Shown one piece after another: positions 10,174-24,400 of a DNA stretch of 64,000 nt (positions within the stretch are counted from its first letter, which is position 1; the number at the start of each line of letters is the position of its first letter). Position numbers and translations under genes: made by a program. The notes under the pieces were generated by a model. That model saw only the letters and a list, made by a program, of their open reading frames with translations. It did not search any database and was not told the DNA's origin. The stretch is from Harmothoe impar (Eukaryota; Annelida; Polychaeta; Phyllodocida; Polynoidae): positions 45,292,654-45,356,653 of the forward strand of contig OX381720.1 in the NCBI GenBank assembly GCA_947462335.1, given 5' to 3'.

Positions 10174-13100
10174 ACACATGATGCATGGGATCCATGGTGA
10201 TTACACTTGTACCATGCTATAATATATTACGAGAATCTAGCATGACAGTGCCAAGCGGTGGTGGAGAAGTGACAACGAATCTCTACATATGCCAAGAACG
10301 TGCCTATAAGCTGAATGTGATATTGTTATGATACAGTGTAGTTTTAATAAATGTAACTTTAGCAAAAATGCAACATTTTCTTATAGGCATAGACCATAAC
10401 AGTTGTTGTTACAAATGTTGTACTGAAATAACAATGATGTTAACAAATCAATTTTACGAATCTTATTATGATTTATTTGACCATCTTTAGTATTTCTAAC
10501 TACATAAAGTATACATAGATCAATTTTACGAATCTTTCTCTTTTAATTTCTAAACATTTAGATTTAATGATAACATGAAAACATCTCTTGTCACAATGTC
10601 CTTTGCTCGGAAGAACAAACTGGACATTTGCATATTCTTGAGTTGTATACCTTGCCTAGTCTTGGGCTATTATGATAGATGCATTTCAGCTAGGTTTTAG
10701 CATTATGGTTAGTAGTGTTATGTTCTTTATATATCGGGGGTTCTGCCCCCCAAACCTCTTTTCTTTCTAATTTCTTTCTTTTTTGGACTGATAGCAGAAT
10801 TATAACCGAACCCATTCCTGTTTAATACTATGCGAGGTATGCACTTTAAGAATATGCCAGGTATCTGGTGCAGTTTGTCCATTCTTGCATGGTTACCCCT
10901 GGTAGGTGAAAACAGTCGCCCACTCAGTCGGATCCCTCTTGCCCTCTTCTTTTGCTCGCCATATTCAGTTGCAGCACCAAGCTAGTGCTTCCCCCTGGAG
11001 CCCACATTGTGCACTAAGCCATGAGTAGTGAAAAGCAGGCGGCGAGCAAATAATGTTTGACTGGCCCCATACCCAGACTACGGGTATCTTTAATTGAACC
11101 AGTGGGACCAGATTAATAAAGTGTCGGGTAAGTAGACCTGGCTGGAGTCCAGCAGACATTTCAAATCTAAACAACACAAAGGATTTAATGATAGGCAGAC
11201 GACATTTATATCCCGTTCCACTCTGTTTATCCTGCCTGGAAACCACAAGACCATAGCCTCCAGTTGCAGACCATCACATTAACCCTGTAGCGCTCTATTC
11301 TCCAATGCTTTCGGCCGTCCATGTGATTGCCTTCGTTAGACCAGCACGACACTGGGAGGGCAGTTCCAGGTTCTCCAGGCTGAATGTCGTCTGACAGAGG
11401 GTCCTGGCGGGAATGTGCCTCCAGTAGGCCCGGTGACAGGAGGTGAGGGTGAATTAGCCCACCCAGCAGCAACTGGCAGTACATGCTGGTACAGTAAGGA
11501 GGGAAACAAGCACGGCATGATGTAGTCCTCCTGTTCCACCTGAGGTTCTGGGAGACAGGAAATGACTAACACTGCGTCCTGTCTGGTACGGTCTGGGATG
11601 TGTCTATAATGGTCATTGTCATCTGCTGTGGTTTTGTCCGTTATAGCTATAGCCATAGCATGTCGGGACAGACCTATAGCATACACACGTACACAAGGTA
11701 AGTTTACGTTTAATTTAATTGGTAATAATAATGTAATAATTATACACACCTGAGTGCCTGCTACACTTTATGTCTTACAGGTCTGACAGGGCAAGACCAA
11801 TTAAAGGCTTATAAATACGACTGTCTCTCCGTATCAATGGTGATTAAGAAGCATACATGTAGATGGCATGAGTAATACGTCCACAGAAAGGCAGACAGAG
11901 TGTAAGGGAGGAGAGAGTGAACTTATATACTACATGTATACGTGTAGACTATGGAGTATTGTGTGGGTCTCCTGATAGTAGAGCCCCTATGTCCCCGGGG
12001 GGCCACTCCCTGTCTTTCCCATAGTCACTATGTGTGAACATCACCCAAAATTTAGGACCCTATTCAGGGGGGGAAATCAGCAAAATTGAAACCTTTTCAG
12101 GAAAAAATTTGCAAAAAGACATGGGTGACTATGAAAAACATACCCTTATCACGGTTTAACATGGAAGAGAAATAGGATAAAATACTGTTGTCATCGGTGA
12201 TCAATAAATATGGTAGCAAAAAAGGGCAAAATTTACCTTATGAATTGTCAAATGGTCTCAAAATGTACCCCTTTCCATCCAAAATTGCCTGAAGAGCACC
12301 CCTAATCAAGGGCCCTCGCGGGTCCGTGCCTAGGGCCCAAAAAGGTACCCTTTCCCTTGAAATCGTGTTCACACATGGTCATCAAATCTCGGAGAGTGGC
12401 CCCCCCGGGCCCTATGTATATATATACAGAACTACACCGTCCTGCAGGGATGCTGATGGCAGTGGAGGCCAGGGGGACACCAAGATGTATACAGGTCTGC
12501 AGAGAGCTACCCGGGGGATGCTGATATCGGCTACTACGTATTATAAAAGGATTACAGGGAGGATGGGGGAAAAGCTTAGACTTGTATTATACAACACAAC
12601 GACATAGTCCAAATTCAAATTGCTGTAAAGTGGGATCAGTGGCAAAGAGCGTGGGACAAACTATTTTTTGTCACCTATGTATACCCTTCATATCGTGCGG
12701 ACCAAGACATAAAAAAACACCATACCCATGCAGTGTTGACGAAAGCATACATTTACAACTTGAAAGCAAACAAGATTACACGAGAACTTCAAACAAAGAT
12801 ATTTAGAAAACATGAATACATAAGTATGTAAGTTGTTGAGGGGACGGGGAATACTATAATAGAGCACAGCAATACCAGTCACCCTCTAAGGACTGTATGA
12901 TGCATCAAGGCTTCATATGTATATCTATAGTCATGATGCACCAACGTAGTGCCCGCGAGTTATGCATTGGTGCATCATATATACTTGCTGGTGCTGTTTC
13001 CACGCATCATACTAAAAAGGGAAACGTGAATTAAAACATTATGCTACCCCTAAAGCCTAAAGGGTTAATATTTGAAGAGGAGGGAATCGAGCGGATCCTG

Positions 13101-16100
13101 TTGTATGGGGTAACGGCTATAGTCAGAACCAGAGGGTGCATAAGATGACATTCTAAATATTATAATTTAGGTGGAGAGCGTGACCCACACAAACACCACT
13201 TTGACTTTGCTGCCCCAGACTAAATGCCTCCTTTGTATAGAGCGCTTCCCTTCTGTAGATTTATTTATCTTATGATTTTCTTTGGTTATAGCCTATACCT
13301 TTTAAGGTCCACATGTTGCTTTAATGCATTATGCCCTTTTTCATTATGGGTGCATGAATGCGACTATAGCCAGTGCTGCATTCAAGAGTCATGCCGACCC
13401 TACAGAGTCGATACATTCCCAATGGATCGACATGATGTATGGATGCAGCACTGGCGAATAACCAGTGCAGCATTCATGCATGATACCGATATAAGGCATA
13501 CGAGTAGAACATAAAAGCACGGTGCGGCCGTTACAGGGTTAAGGTGCTGTCATTATGTTCTTTTTTAATGCTGCTTTTTCTGCCCTTTGTCTATACACCC
13601 GCAGGTCTGTAAACACATGATCCGGGGTCCCTATAACCATTTATGGTCGGCATGCTACCTCACAGCTTCATGTCCATGTGTCGTCGTCGTGCTGCAACAA
13701 TGGCGAGTAACTTGCCAGCGCTACCTTGGTGCATCATGTCGATTTTTGGGAGTGTATCAACCCCGTATTGCCACCGTGATGCATGAATGCTGCACCAGCG
13801 AGTAACTCGCTGTTGTTGCCTGCATGTATCATACCAACGGAAGTGCAAAGTGCATTGAAGCACTGTGTTGTCCTTAGAGAGCTATATGGGTCTGTCTACA
13901 GTCTGGTCAGGTGAGTCTTTGCGCCTCTATACCAGAATAATTGCATGTCTCTCCGTCTGGAAGGCGGACCTGAGGAACACTGTCCCCTTTATACCACAAG
14001 TATAGACCTGTCGTGATCCTGTGTGAGATAGAGGGAGCTTCACCATTAAAGGAGCACCATCGCAGATCCTCTAGTCTATAGGTCTTAGACAACTTGGGCA
14101 CATATAGTTTAGGCCACACCAGAAATCAGTTGATTCTATGGTTTTTCCATATTGTACAGCTGTCATTCAGTCAGCTTTTCAGTTTCTTAAACCCCTTTAA
14201 GGGCGGCATGATACCCCCAAGGATCTATACATTGTAAATAGTAACTGTAGGTACACAGAAAAATCTACTATTGTTTTACAGCATCTGCTGTAACTTAATA
14301 GCAGATTATATACAACATTAAATTACCATGCTGCCCGTAAAGGATTGAGGGACGTTCATATAGAGAGTATCCGGAGAGTATACAGCTAGTTTGTAGTTCA
14401 GTTATATGGAAAAGGAGTCCTCCATGGTTAAAGTAAATAGATGAAAAAAGTTAAGTATATGCTAGGTACATAGCGATGGGCATTTGATACCACTTGACTG
14501 TGGGAGAGGATGGAGAGGGATCGTATAGAGGGCATACTTCCCCTCAATGTGCTGCTTAACTCCTCTTAACCTCTGGTCTGTTTAGATACGCCAAAGGAGA
14601 GGGGAAGAAAAACAGCCTTTATAGTTTATCGGGGAGCAGGCAGGAGGGTGGCAGGGGAAACCACCACCTGAACTGTGACAGGGCCTTGTATAATGGATGA
14701 TAGGGTATATAATAATTGGATATTATTTTTATTTCTTGTTAGCTTATTAAAAAGAAATGTTACAGATGGTCTCTTCGGTTATATAAATGTAGTTGGTCTA
14801 GGCTACTAGTGACTCTTATTAAAGAACAACAACAGTACAATTAAGCTTTAATATACGGCGACTTTATTAACTAGTGGTCAAGTATTATTCTCTGAGATAA
14901 CCGGCGGTTACATCAGGTATCAGAGCATGATCAAAATAATACTAGAGGGTAAACAAACTACAGCATAGCGTGTTTAAACCCAGAGTGCAGGCAGGTGTGT
15001 GTCTCAGCATGTACCAAACCTGACTGCCTTCTCATGGAGAGCAGTCCACCTTATATACAGGCCTGTGGCAGTCACATGACCATACCAGCAGAGCCACCTA
15101 GTGTTGATGATTATGTAATATGTTACGAAACCCTTAATGACAGCTTTTCATTTGTAACATCGGTAACCTCGGTATACAACCGTAGATGATGAACGATGGT
15201 ATATGTAACGAACCGTAGGCACTAATTAAGGAATGAATAAAACATGTTATGAATAATAATAGAACCGCCTTGTGTTAAATCATAACAACCATATAGCATA
15301 GATATACAAAATAACTTAGCAGTCGCAGCTGCCCGTTACATAAAGATAACTGTTTTCATGGAGACACAATATAAAAGAGCTCTTTCAATGCAATTTAAGT
15401 CTTCGTTCTTTACTTAACTCTTACTCGTATGCAGTACAATGCAATATATAGAGATGGCAACAATGGCATTTGACAGATGTGTCATGTATATTCTTGACCA
15501 GAAAGTGGATAGAAGCTGGTTAAGCAATAGGTTAAGAGTGTTACCTTTTTAAATGTATACAGTACAGTTATCCTGGAGCGGATGGTTCACTTTTTTACAC
15601 CCCTGTATTCCCACTCCACCTCACAGTGTACCTCGTCCAGTTGTGGGACAGACAGAGGTGGACCTGCACTGAAAGAGTAAACTTGTTTCCAGACTTGTCC
15701 AAGTGACTGTCTACGTGTTTACACATGGGTTTGGAGTGTTGGTCCCCTGACCAACCCATGAGGCCAAGATGGCCAAGCCATCAAGGCCTGGAGTGTTGGT
15801 CAGGGGATCCAACATGACAAAGACATGGGTCTACATGGTTCTATCATTGTTTAATCAATTAATTAATAACATATATTTATAACAGCGTTCTCTGTTATAG
15901 GTTAAAGATGTATTATAGATGAGAACTGCTTTGCTGTATAAAGAAGTACTTTTAATAATTCCAACCTATAGTACAATAATTCTAAACTGTTTCCAATCTG
16001 AAGTGATTCCAATATACACACAAATGTATAGTGTCCAAACTATAAGTTCACAATCACAATCCTGTATCGTGACTGTCCGCACAGAGAGACGGGTTTGTGG

Positions 16101-17538
16101 GATGGTAACCTAATACTAGGTTAGACAACCTGGAGGCAAGTTTACTTTTTCAGTGTGTCCTGGTGGTCAATGGCCTGCAGTGGCTGGGCTATTTGTTTGG
16201 CAGGCAACCTCCCGTGGCAGGACCATCTGTGCATCCAAATACCCATGACTGTCTTGCAGCTATAGGGCATGCTGACTTGGGGTTCTGAATGCTGAATAAT
16301 TATATATATAATGTATAGTATGTGTTGAATTGTATAGGTCCATTCTTTAGGGTTGTTGTATTTGGAAACTATATCTGCATTGATTATAACTATAAGAAAC
16401 ATTTACAACATCATTTGTGATTCAGGAAAAGAGAGGTGTAGAAGATTATGATCGTGATTGACGTTTGAAGCGGAGAATTAAATTTCCTTGGGTCACATAC
16501 CTGTGTCACCCTACCTAATCTTCTCAGCACGTTACTGGAAACACGGGTATATCATCTATTCAGTCTTATGATATATAGTTTTGTGGTATAAGTGGCTTTC
16601 CATGAAAAAGGACTAGAATAATGACTGTCGAAAGAACCATGATTATTCATCTGGATATTTACCGACCACTGACTTACAGCTGTAACTGCCACAGCCAAAA
16701 ATAATTTTGCGGGGGAAATACGATGAAAGCGTTGGTACTAGGAATTGTCAAAAGGAGGGGGCATACCGAATTGTAGAGCACAAATCAAATGTGGAACTAA
16801 TCCTACATCCAATAATGTATGCGTGTACATGGAAATAGGTGGTGTGAAGCTGTGGGTAAATCGGCGATGTGAGGGCAGGGGGGGGGGCGATTTGCTGCTA
16901 TATATTCCCAGCCCTCTTCTTCCCCCAAGTAAATACGTAATGTGGCTCCGTCTGTATTGAACCAACTGCCTCCTGTGGGAACCCCCAGAAGGTGGCTGAG
17001 TGTGACTCAGTCTACCCCAGCCTGGTACTACCCACTGCCTCACCACTCCTGCTGCTGTATGACGCTGCAGCCTCCAGGCAGGCAGCAGGAGGAGGAGGGC
17101 TTCATTTGGCACTGTATAATGAAAGGGGCCTGTCGTCTTATAAGGCGCTCTGTCCTCTGTCTGGGGATTATACTGTAGGAGGAGACGCACGCTGATAGTA
17201 TAGTGTGTTTTGGTAAGTTCCAATTCATTCAACATTGATTTTCTAATAATGACATATAAATATATTAACCCTTGAAAGGGCAGTAGGTATCGTGGTAAAA
17301 TCATGCATGACTACAACTCTGGCGATAGACTCTTTTTTCTGCAATATCAAGACTCTTGATATTACAGCTATTGACCATTTTTGACATATACATGCCTTCT
17401 CATTTATCTGCTCTCCTGCGTTCCCTTACTGCTGCACATCATTACATTCCCTCCATCATCCCTCTCATTACACCCCCTCCCCCTTCTCTCTACGCCACAC
17501 CCCACACATTGAGTTAATATACTGGATATGTATACATA
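10174..17538. other. Long non-coding stretch, no gene recognised
   Basis: No exon or RNA gene can be supported. Small structures: a hairpin at 12933-12978 with 12-bp arms (ATGATGCACCAA), related TGGTGCATCATG text near 13730, a 17-bp near-palindrome at 13796-13812, a GTTGGTCCCCTGACCAAC hairpin near 15740, and a G run near 16879. Open frames at 11336-11749 and 16738-17304 (minus strand) lack any motif and look like chance. Confidence 0.45.
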
Positions 17539-18563
17539 TACACAGAGAGAAGTAAAGGCGTCGCCATGACTCTTTTACCATAGTCAACTCTAGTTGACTA
17601 TGGTAGTAGAGTCATGATGACTCTGGTGGAGGGGTCACAGCTACTTCAGTCATACCCCTTGATCCTTGTACAAATTGACTCTCCCTCTTGACTCTATCAG
17701 TGCAGACTCAAGTGCAGTTGACTCTGCCCACAGCAGAGTCATTTGTAGTTTGACCCTTCATGAAGAGTCAAATAAAAAATGTGTTGACTCTGATAGTAGT
17801 TGCATATGAAACCACCTGGTGGGGCAACCAACTCTAATTTGGTACCAGTAGCAACCACAAGGCAGAGCCACTATCTATATATTAGATAATTGTTACATGC
17901 CACACAGTTTTGATTCTTTATAGATAGGTCCACTATGTCTAAATAGTGTGATTAAGGGATGTCAATGGATAAGCTTTCCAGTTAACTTACCTGAATCAAA
18001 TATGATGACAAACTGTACAATACATTCCAAGAACATCCACAGTATAGAGCTTAGTCACCATATTTGTGGGTATGGGAAATGAAGATATTAAAGGCTGGGC
18101 ACTAACTGTGTGAGATATAATGTGTGGCACTGCCTTACTACTTCATATAGATCTGATATTGGCATCTAAGATGTGTATGGCCAATGGTCTGTAGAATGTA
18201 GTGTGAATCAGATATAACTTAGCCCTTTCACACAGGGGGAAGTGGTAGACATTACAAAATGTCTTGTTATTGACCTGTCTTGGGCAATAACCTCACTTCC
18301 CTCACAGGCCTCATCTGGCCTGTCCACTAATAATATACACCTGTTGCCCCCACTCTACCCTGGTATAAATACACAATCCACCTGACCTGCATGTACTCAT
18401 GTATTCGATTTTGACTCCCCCTCTTTTGATGGGTCAACTGCTGATGACTCTTCAGGAACGGAGAGTCAAACTCATTTGACTCTCCCCTACAGGTGTCACG
18501 TGGGAGACAAACTGCGACTCTGGCTCTCAGAGTCGTGGCGACTCCTTTACTTTTCTGTGTGTA
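17539..18563. mobile_element. Non-autonomous DNA element rich in GACTC/GAGTC motifs
   Basis: The left end TACACAGAGAGAAGTAAAGG is matched by the reverse complement CCTTTACTTTTCTGTGTGTA at the right end. CATA stands immediately outside both ends (17535-17538 and 18564-18567), a possible 4-bp target duplication. The inner ~230 bp at each end is packed with GACTC/GAGTC and TTGACTC motifs in both orientations. The central ~600 bp shows no coding frame. A short relative with the same ends is at 43021-43251. Confidence 0.75.
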
Positions 18564-18567
18564 CATA

Positions 18568-20560
18568 GTCGATCAGTGAGTGCAGAACATAGACTCCCAC
18601 AGTACACAGAGGAGAAAACTGTAATTGTGCTGACTCTCTCTTCGAAATCAGACTCGACAAAATGTCCCCAAAAGAACTGCCTTTCGAGGTTCCAGTATTG
18701 CTTGACTATGTATGGAAGGTATTGCGCTGGGAGAGTCAAGCAGCACTGGACTCTGGGGGACAGTCCAGGGTTGCATCACACCCCATATAAAGAGAATCAA
18801 ACTGATGCTATGTTTTCGGTGTATATTTAATACAACGTGAGCGTTAAGATATACTTCATTATTTTTAATAATGGGAACAAACCCATATTATACATTACTT
18901 GACTAGGTCTGTATCTTCTTAGCAGGCATATCCTCATTCTCATATTGGCCCTGGCCCTTCTTTAGTTTTATACACCTTCTACATACCCCTGCTCTCCTGG
19001 GTCTCATACATAGACTGAGGCTGTTCCGCCAATAGCCTGAATGATGTCGTTAGGCTGTCTGCCGGGGCCTGTTAATGCTTCTCTATGGACACTGGTATCT
19101 CTTACCTCTGAGCCTCTTTCTCTTCATAATGATGTCATAAATTGCTCGTTTGGATCGGACTAACTCACGGCGCTACCTGGACAAGACATAGTCTGCACAA
19201 TCTTTGAAAAGCACATCTCTTATAATCTGATTTCTAAATCTGTACAAAGCATATCCCACATAATCTTACACTAGCATAAAATCGTATCCCATGCAATGAT
19301 AAAACCATATCCCATACCACATAATCTTAAAACGATAGAATAGCTGTTGATTTGGCAGTGTCTTTGCAATTTATATGTTCATATCGGGGCTCTACAAACT
19401 TCTCTTTAATTTTGTTTTTCTTTCCTTAATTGAGACTAACAACTTATCCCATATATTCTTAAAACTTCAACTCAGATAATTTGAAGATTATGAGGGTTGC
19501 CCTTTTTAAAAGAATGTGTGGGCATGTTTTTACCAGGCAGCGCCGTGGGTTAGTTGCTATCTGCTCATAAATTGCAGCCTGTTCGTTATCATGTGATCAG
19601 TAGCCATCATTCCGCTATGGGGCTGTGAGGGTGTATGGGAAGTGATGTTTTTTAGACATGGAAGTCTATATCCCTGCAGCAGGGGTGTCGGAACAAGGAT
19701 ATTACATGCGTATGCACATGAACCATACATGCAAACGTTTAACATGCTTTTATGGATTTATGTGTCATGTTCTGCCAGCACTGGCATCCACAAGGCAAAC
19801 TTTATTATCAATTTTAGTGACAAACGTGTACTCGTCAATGAAAGCATATTTTATTCATGCCAGATTATTAATGTACATCAAACGTTACCAATAATGTCAT
19901 TTGAGGGACTATTGATTTAGTATCCATCTATAGTAGGAGAGCAAACTGGTCAAAAGCCTCTAAAATAGGATCCAGTGACCCCCGAAAGGGGGTTAAATGG
20001 GGGTTAAATTTAATTGTTACATGGCGTCATGATCACCGTCATGTATGCCTCAACATGTCACATATTCTTTTTTCCTCATGTCACTAAGCCTAAGGGTAAG
20101 CCGCATGTCGCCATGTCAGATTTACTCGGGGACTGGGATCTGATTCTTCCCACAGGGTGCTACAGTACAGTTGCAGGATTTCCTACACAGCAAGTCCACC
20201 CTCGTGATTTGTCCAGATCCGTTTATATTTTTTCAGTAGGTGGAGGGGATGTAGCAATTGGCTACGTCTTATACAAGTTATATATGTTTATGTGGGGGGA
20301 GGGGGGCCTACTTAATTTTATTTTAACACAGGTGTGAACCCTTGACAACCCTTTCCCGTGGCTAGAGCTCTGGATTGATTGGTCAATTGATTCACAAGGA
20401 TTTCACTAGATATGTACCGTATTGTTTTCTCCACAGCCATTTAAGTGTATATTGTCAGCAAAATTGTCAAATGTCCTTTCATTTTGATACCACTATACAG
20501 TAAATAAACAAGATCCAAACAGTATCCCTTGTACCCCAGATCGTGAGGTAACTATTGTGT
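18568..20560. other. Non-coding stretch, no gene recognised
   Basis: Remnants of the GACTC motif continue to about 18760. Beyond that I find no repeat with clear boundaries and no supported exon. A 107-codon frame at 20014-20337 has no recognisable motif. Confidence 0.4.
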
Positions 20561-20634
20561 CTTTTGCCAGAAAAAATAAATTTTGAAAAATATCTAATAT
20601 TCCAGCCTCCAGGACCAAATGTGTATTGTGATAC

Positions 20635-21245
20635 TTATTTTGGTCCCGGAGTCACTCTCTTATTTTAGTCTCAGAGTCACCCGCCTTGCTGATTATAGTA
20701 AAACCCACACAGAATTGTTAATATCCTATATATTTTAGTTATCTTTAGTGCCACTGCTTCCTATCCACCCCCTCTAATGCTCTAAACCACAAATCTGATG
20801 ATTCCACTAATTTAACCTACATTTATACAATATTTTATTTTGGTCTCCGAGTCACCCGGGTGACTCCGAGACCGAAATAAGGTGAAATAGCCACTTTTTA
20901 GGCCAGTACTGTGCCAAGTAGGTTCAACGAAGGATCCTAATGGTCCATATTTCCTAAAGCATATACCATCAGGATATTGTAGAGTGATTTTGACAATTAA
21001 TTGAACCATTTTGAGTGAACTAGGGTAAAATGAGAGTATGTTGTTAAAATTTTAATATTTTTGATAAATCTTCAATATTCATCGAGCTGTATCTCAAAAA
21101 CTATTTTTCTGAGGGTATCCATTCTTGGTATGCCTTAAGATATATATTGTCCCAGTTTGTAAACAAAGTTATTAGTTGCTGTTATGTACTTTAAGACATT
21201 ATGTACATAATCACCTTATTTTGGTCTCGGAGTCACCCGAAAACG
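20635..21245. repeat. Repeat region built from TTATTTTGGTCTCGGAGTCACCC modules
   Basis: The same ~22-bp module recurs near 20635, 20660 and 21215, and as a head-to-head pair at 20835-20880 that forms a 46-bp palindrome with two mismatches between arms. The arrangement suggests termini of a foldback element or of nested elements. Outer boundaries are not clear. Confidence 0.6.
20835..20880. repeat. 46-bp near-perfect palindrome
   Basis: Two 23-bp arms meet at CACCC|GGGTG without a spacer and differ at two positions. Such a sequence can extrude as a cruciform and is the junction expected between two facing transposon ends. Confidence 0.8.
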
Positions 21246-21429
21246 GACAATCGAGTTCGTGAGGCAATAAAAAATGAACCGCTAGGGTTAGAGATGTATC
21301 AAAAAGTGTTCCAAGCAGCCGAGATATATACCTTTCAATAATAAGAACTTGTTTAAATATATTAAGAACTTTCTGATTTGTCCTTCCTCTATCCTAAAAC
21401 AACATAAGTCAGGAGTTTGAGCCATTAAT

Positions 21430-24400
21430 GTTTCTTCAGAAAATGGTTGCCATGGCAACCAAATTCAGATTCACATTTTTTCAAAAATGTAACACTGCCT
21501 AATATAATGACAAATAGTCATATATTTGGCTCCATTTGAGGGCCTTATGGCTGAAAATCTTGCATCAGGGTAAATTAGGTATGAGGAATCCATTTCCGGT
21601 ATCCGTTTGGCTCAAGAAGTGTAGCATCATGTCCATTTCCATGGAAACAGAAGGAGTATCCAGTTTCCTTAGAAACACCCATTTTCTGGTCAATATATTA
21701 AAAATTCTGGTCTGTAAACAGGGAAATACCCATGTATTATAAGCAATAGCACCTCTATTATGATATATGATGATGGGGACATTGAATAAATGCAGTATTA
21801 ATGTCGCTTCAGAAAAGGGTTGCCATGGCAACCAAATTCAGATTCACATTTTTTCAAAAATGTAACACTGCCTAATATAATGACAAATAGTCATATATTT
21901 GGCTCCATTTGAGAGCCTTATGGCTGAAAATCTTGCATTAGGGTAATTTAGGTATGAGGAATCCATTTCCGGTATCCGTTTGGCTCAAAAAGTGTAGCAT
22001 CATGTCTGTTTCCATGGAAACAGAAGGAGTATCCATTTTCCTTAGAAACACCCATTTTCTGGTCAATATATTAACAATTCTGGTCTGCAAACAGGGAAAT
22101 ACCCATGTATTATAAGCAATAGCACCTCTATTACGATATATAATGATGGGGACATTGAATAAATGCATTACTAATCTTGCTTCAAAAAATGGTTGCCATG
22201 ACAACCAGTTCGGATTCACATTTTTTATAAAAATTTAAGACTGCCTAAAATAATGACAAATAGTCATATATTTGGCTCCATATGAGAGCCTTATGGCTGA
22301 AAATCTTGCATTAGGGTAATTAAGGTATGAGGAATCCATTTCTGGTATCCGTTTGGATCAAAAAGTGTAGCATCATATCCGTTTCCATGGAAACAGAAGG
22401 ACTATCCATTTTCCTTAGAAACATCAATTTTCTGGTCAATAAATTAACAATTTTGCTCTGTAAACAGGAGAGTACCCATGTCGTATAAGCAAGAGCACCT
22501 CTAACATCATAAATAATGATGGGGACATTGAATAAATGTGTTATTAACGTTGCTGCAGAAAATTGATGCCATGGCGACCAAATTCACATTCACATTCTTT
22601 CAAAAATGTAAGACTGCCTAAAATAATGACAAATAGTCATATCTTGGGCTCCATTTGAAAGCCTAATGGCTGAAAATCATGGACTTTGGTGAATTTGGTA
22701 TGAGGAATCCATTTATGGTATCTGTTTGGCACACAAATTGTAGCATCATGTCCATTTCCATGGAAACAAAGGATTATCTTTCCGGTTTCCTTTGAAACAC
22801 CCATTTTCTGATCGATATATTAACGATTCTGGTCTGTAAAGAAGAGAATACCCATGTATTATAAGCAATAGCACTTCTAACACCAGATATATTGATAGGG
22901 ACATTGAATAAATGCATTATTAGCATCTCTTCAGAAAATGGTTGCCATGGGAACCAAAATCAGATTGACATATTGACCAGAAATTGGGCGTTTCTAAGAA
23001 AAATAGATAATCCTTCTGTTTCCATGGAAACGGACATGATGCTACACTTTTTGAGCCAAGTGTATACAGGAAATGGATTGCTCATGCCAAATTACCCTGA
23101 TGTATGATTTTCAGCCATAAGGCTCTCAAATGGAGCCAAATATATGACTATTTGTCATTATTTTAGACAGTCTTAAATTTTTGAAAAAAATGTGAATCTG
23201 AATTTGGTTGCCATGGAAATGGACATGATGCTAGACTTTTTGAGCCAAACGGATACCAGAAATGGATTCCTCATACCTAAATTACCCTAGTGTAAGATTT
23301 TCAGCCATAAGGCTCTGAAATGGAGCCAAATATATGACTATTTGTCATTATTTTAGACAGTCTTAAATTTTTATAAAAAATGTGAATCTGAACTGGTTGT
23401 CATGGCAACCATTTTTTGAAGCAAGATTAATAATGCATTTATTCAATGTTCCCATCATTATATATTGTAATAGAGGTGCTATTGCTTATAATACATGGGT
23501 ATTCTCCTGTTTACAGACCAGAATTGTTAATATATTGACCAGAAATTGGGCGTTTCTAAGAAAAATAGATAATCCTTCTGTTTCCATGGAAACGGACATG
23601 ATGCTACACTTTTTGAGCCAAGTGTATACAGGAAATGGATTGCTCATGCCAAATTACCCTGATGTATGATTTTCAGCCATAAGGCTCTCAAATGGAGCCA
23701 AATATATGACTATTTGTCATTATTTTAGGCAGTCTTAAATTTTTATAAAAAATGTGAATCTGAAATGGTTGTCATGGCAACCATTTTTTGAAGCAAGATT
23801 AATAATGCATTTATTCAATGTCCCCATCATTATATATTGTAATAGAGGTGCTATTGCTTATAATAAATGGGTATTTCCCTGTTTACAGACCAGAATTGTT
23901 AATATATTGACCAGAAAATGGGTGTTTCTAAGGAAAATGGATAATCCTTCTGTTTCCATGGAAACGGACATGATGCTACACTTTTTGAGCCAAAAGGATA
24001 CCTGAAATGGATTCCTCATACCTAAATTACCCTAGTACAAGATTTTCAGCCATAAGGCTCTCAAATGGAGCCAAATATATGACTATTTGTCATTATATTA
24101 GGCAGTGTTACATTTTTGAAAAAATGTGAATCTGAATTTGGTTGCCATGGCAACCATTTTCTTAAGCGACATTAATAATGCATTTATTCAATGTCCCCAT
24201 CATTATATATCGTAAAAGAGGTGCTATTGCTTTTAATACATGGGTATTTCCCTGTTTACAGACCAGAATTTTTAATATATTGACCAGAAAATGGGTGTTT
24301 CTAAGGAAAATGGATAATCCTTCTGTTTCCATGGAAACGGATATGATGCTACACTTTTTGAGCCAAACGGATACCGGAAATGGATTCCTCATACCAAAAT

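Noticed and set aside
11336..11749. 137-codon minus-strand frame
   Set aside because: No recognisable domain, and overlapping frames occur in the same region.
16738..17304. 188-codon minus-strand frame
   Set aside because: Overlapping frames are open on both strands, with no motif, no splice context and biased composition. Likely chance.
20014..20337. 107-codon plus-strand frame
   Set aside because: No motif and no splice or promoter support. Ends in a repeat-like G-rich tract.
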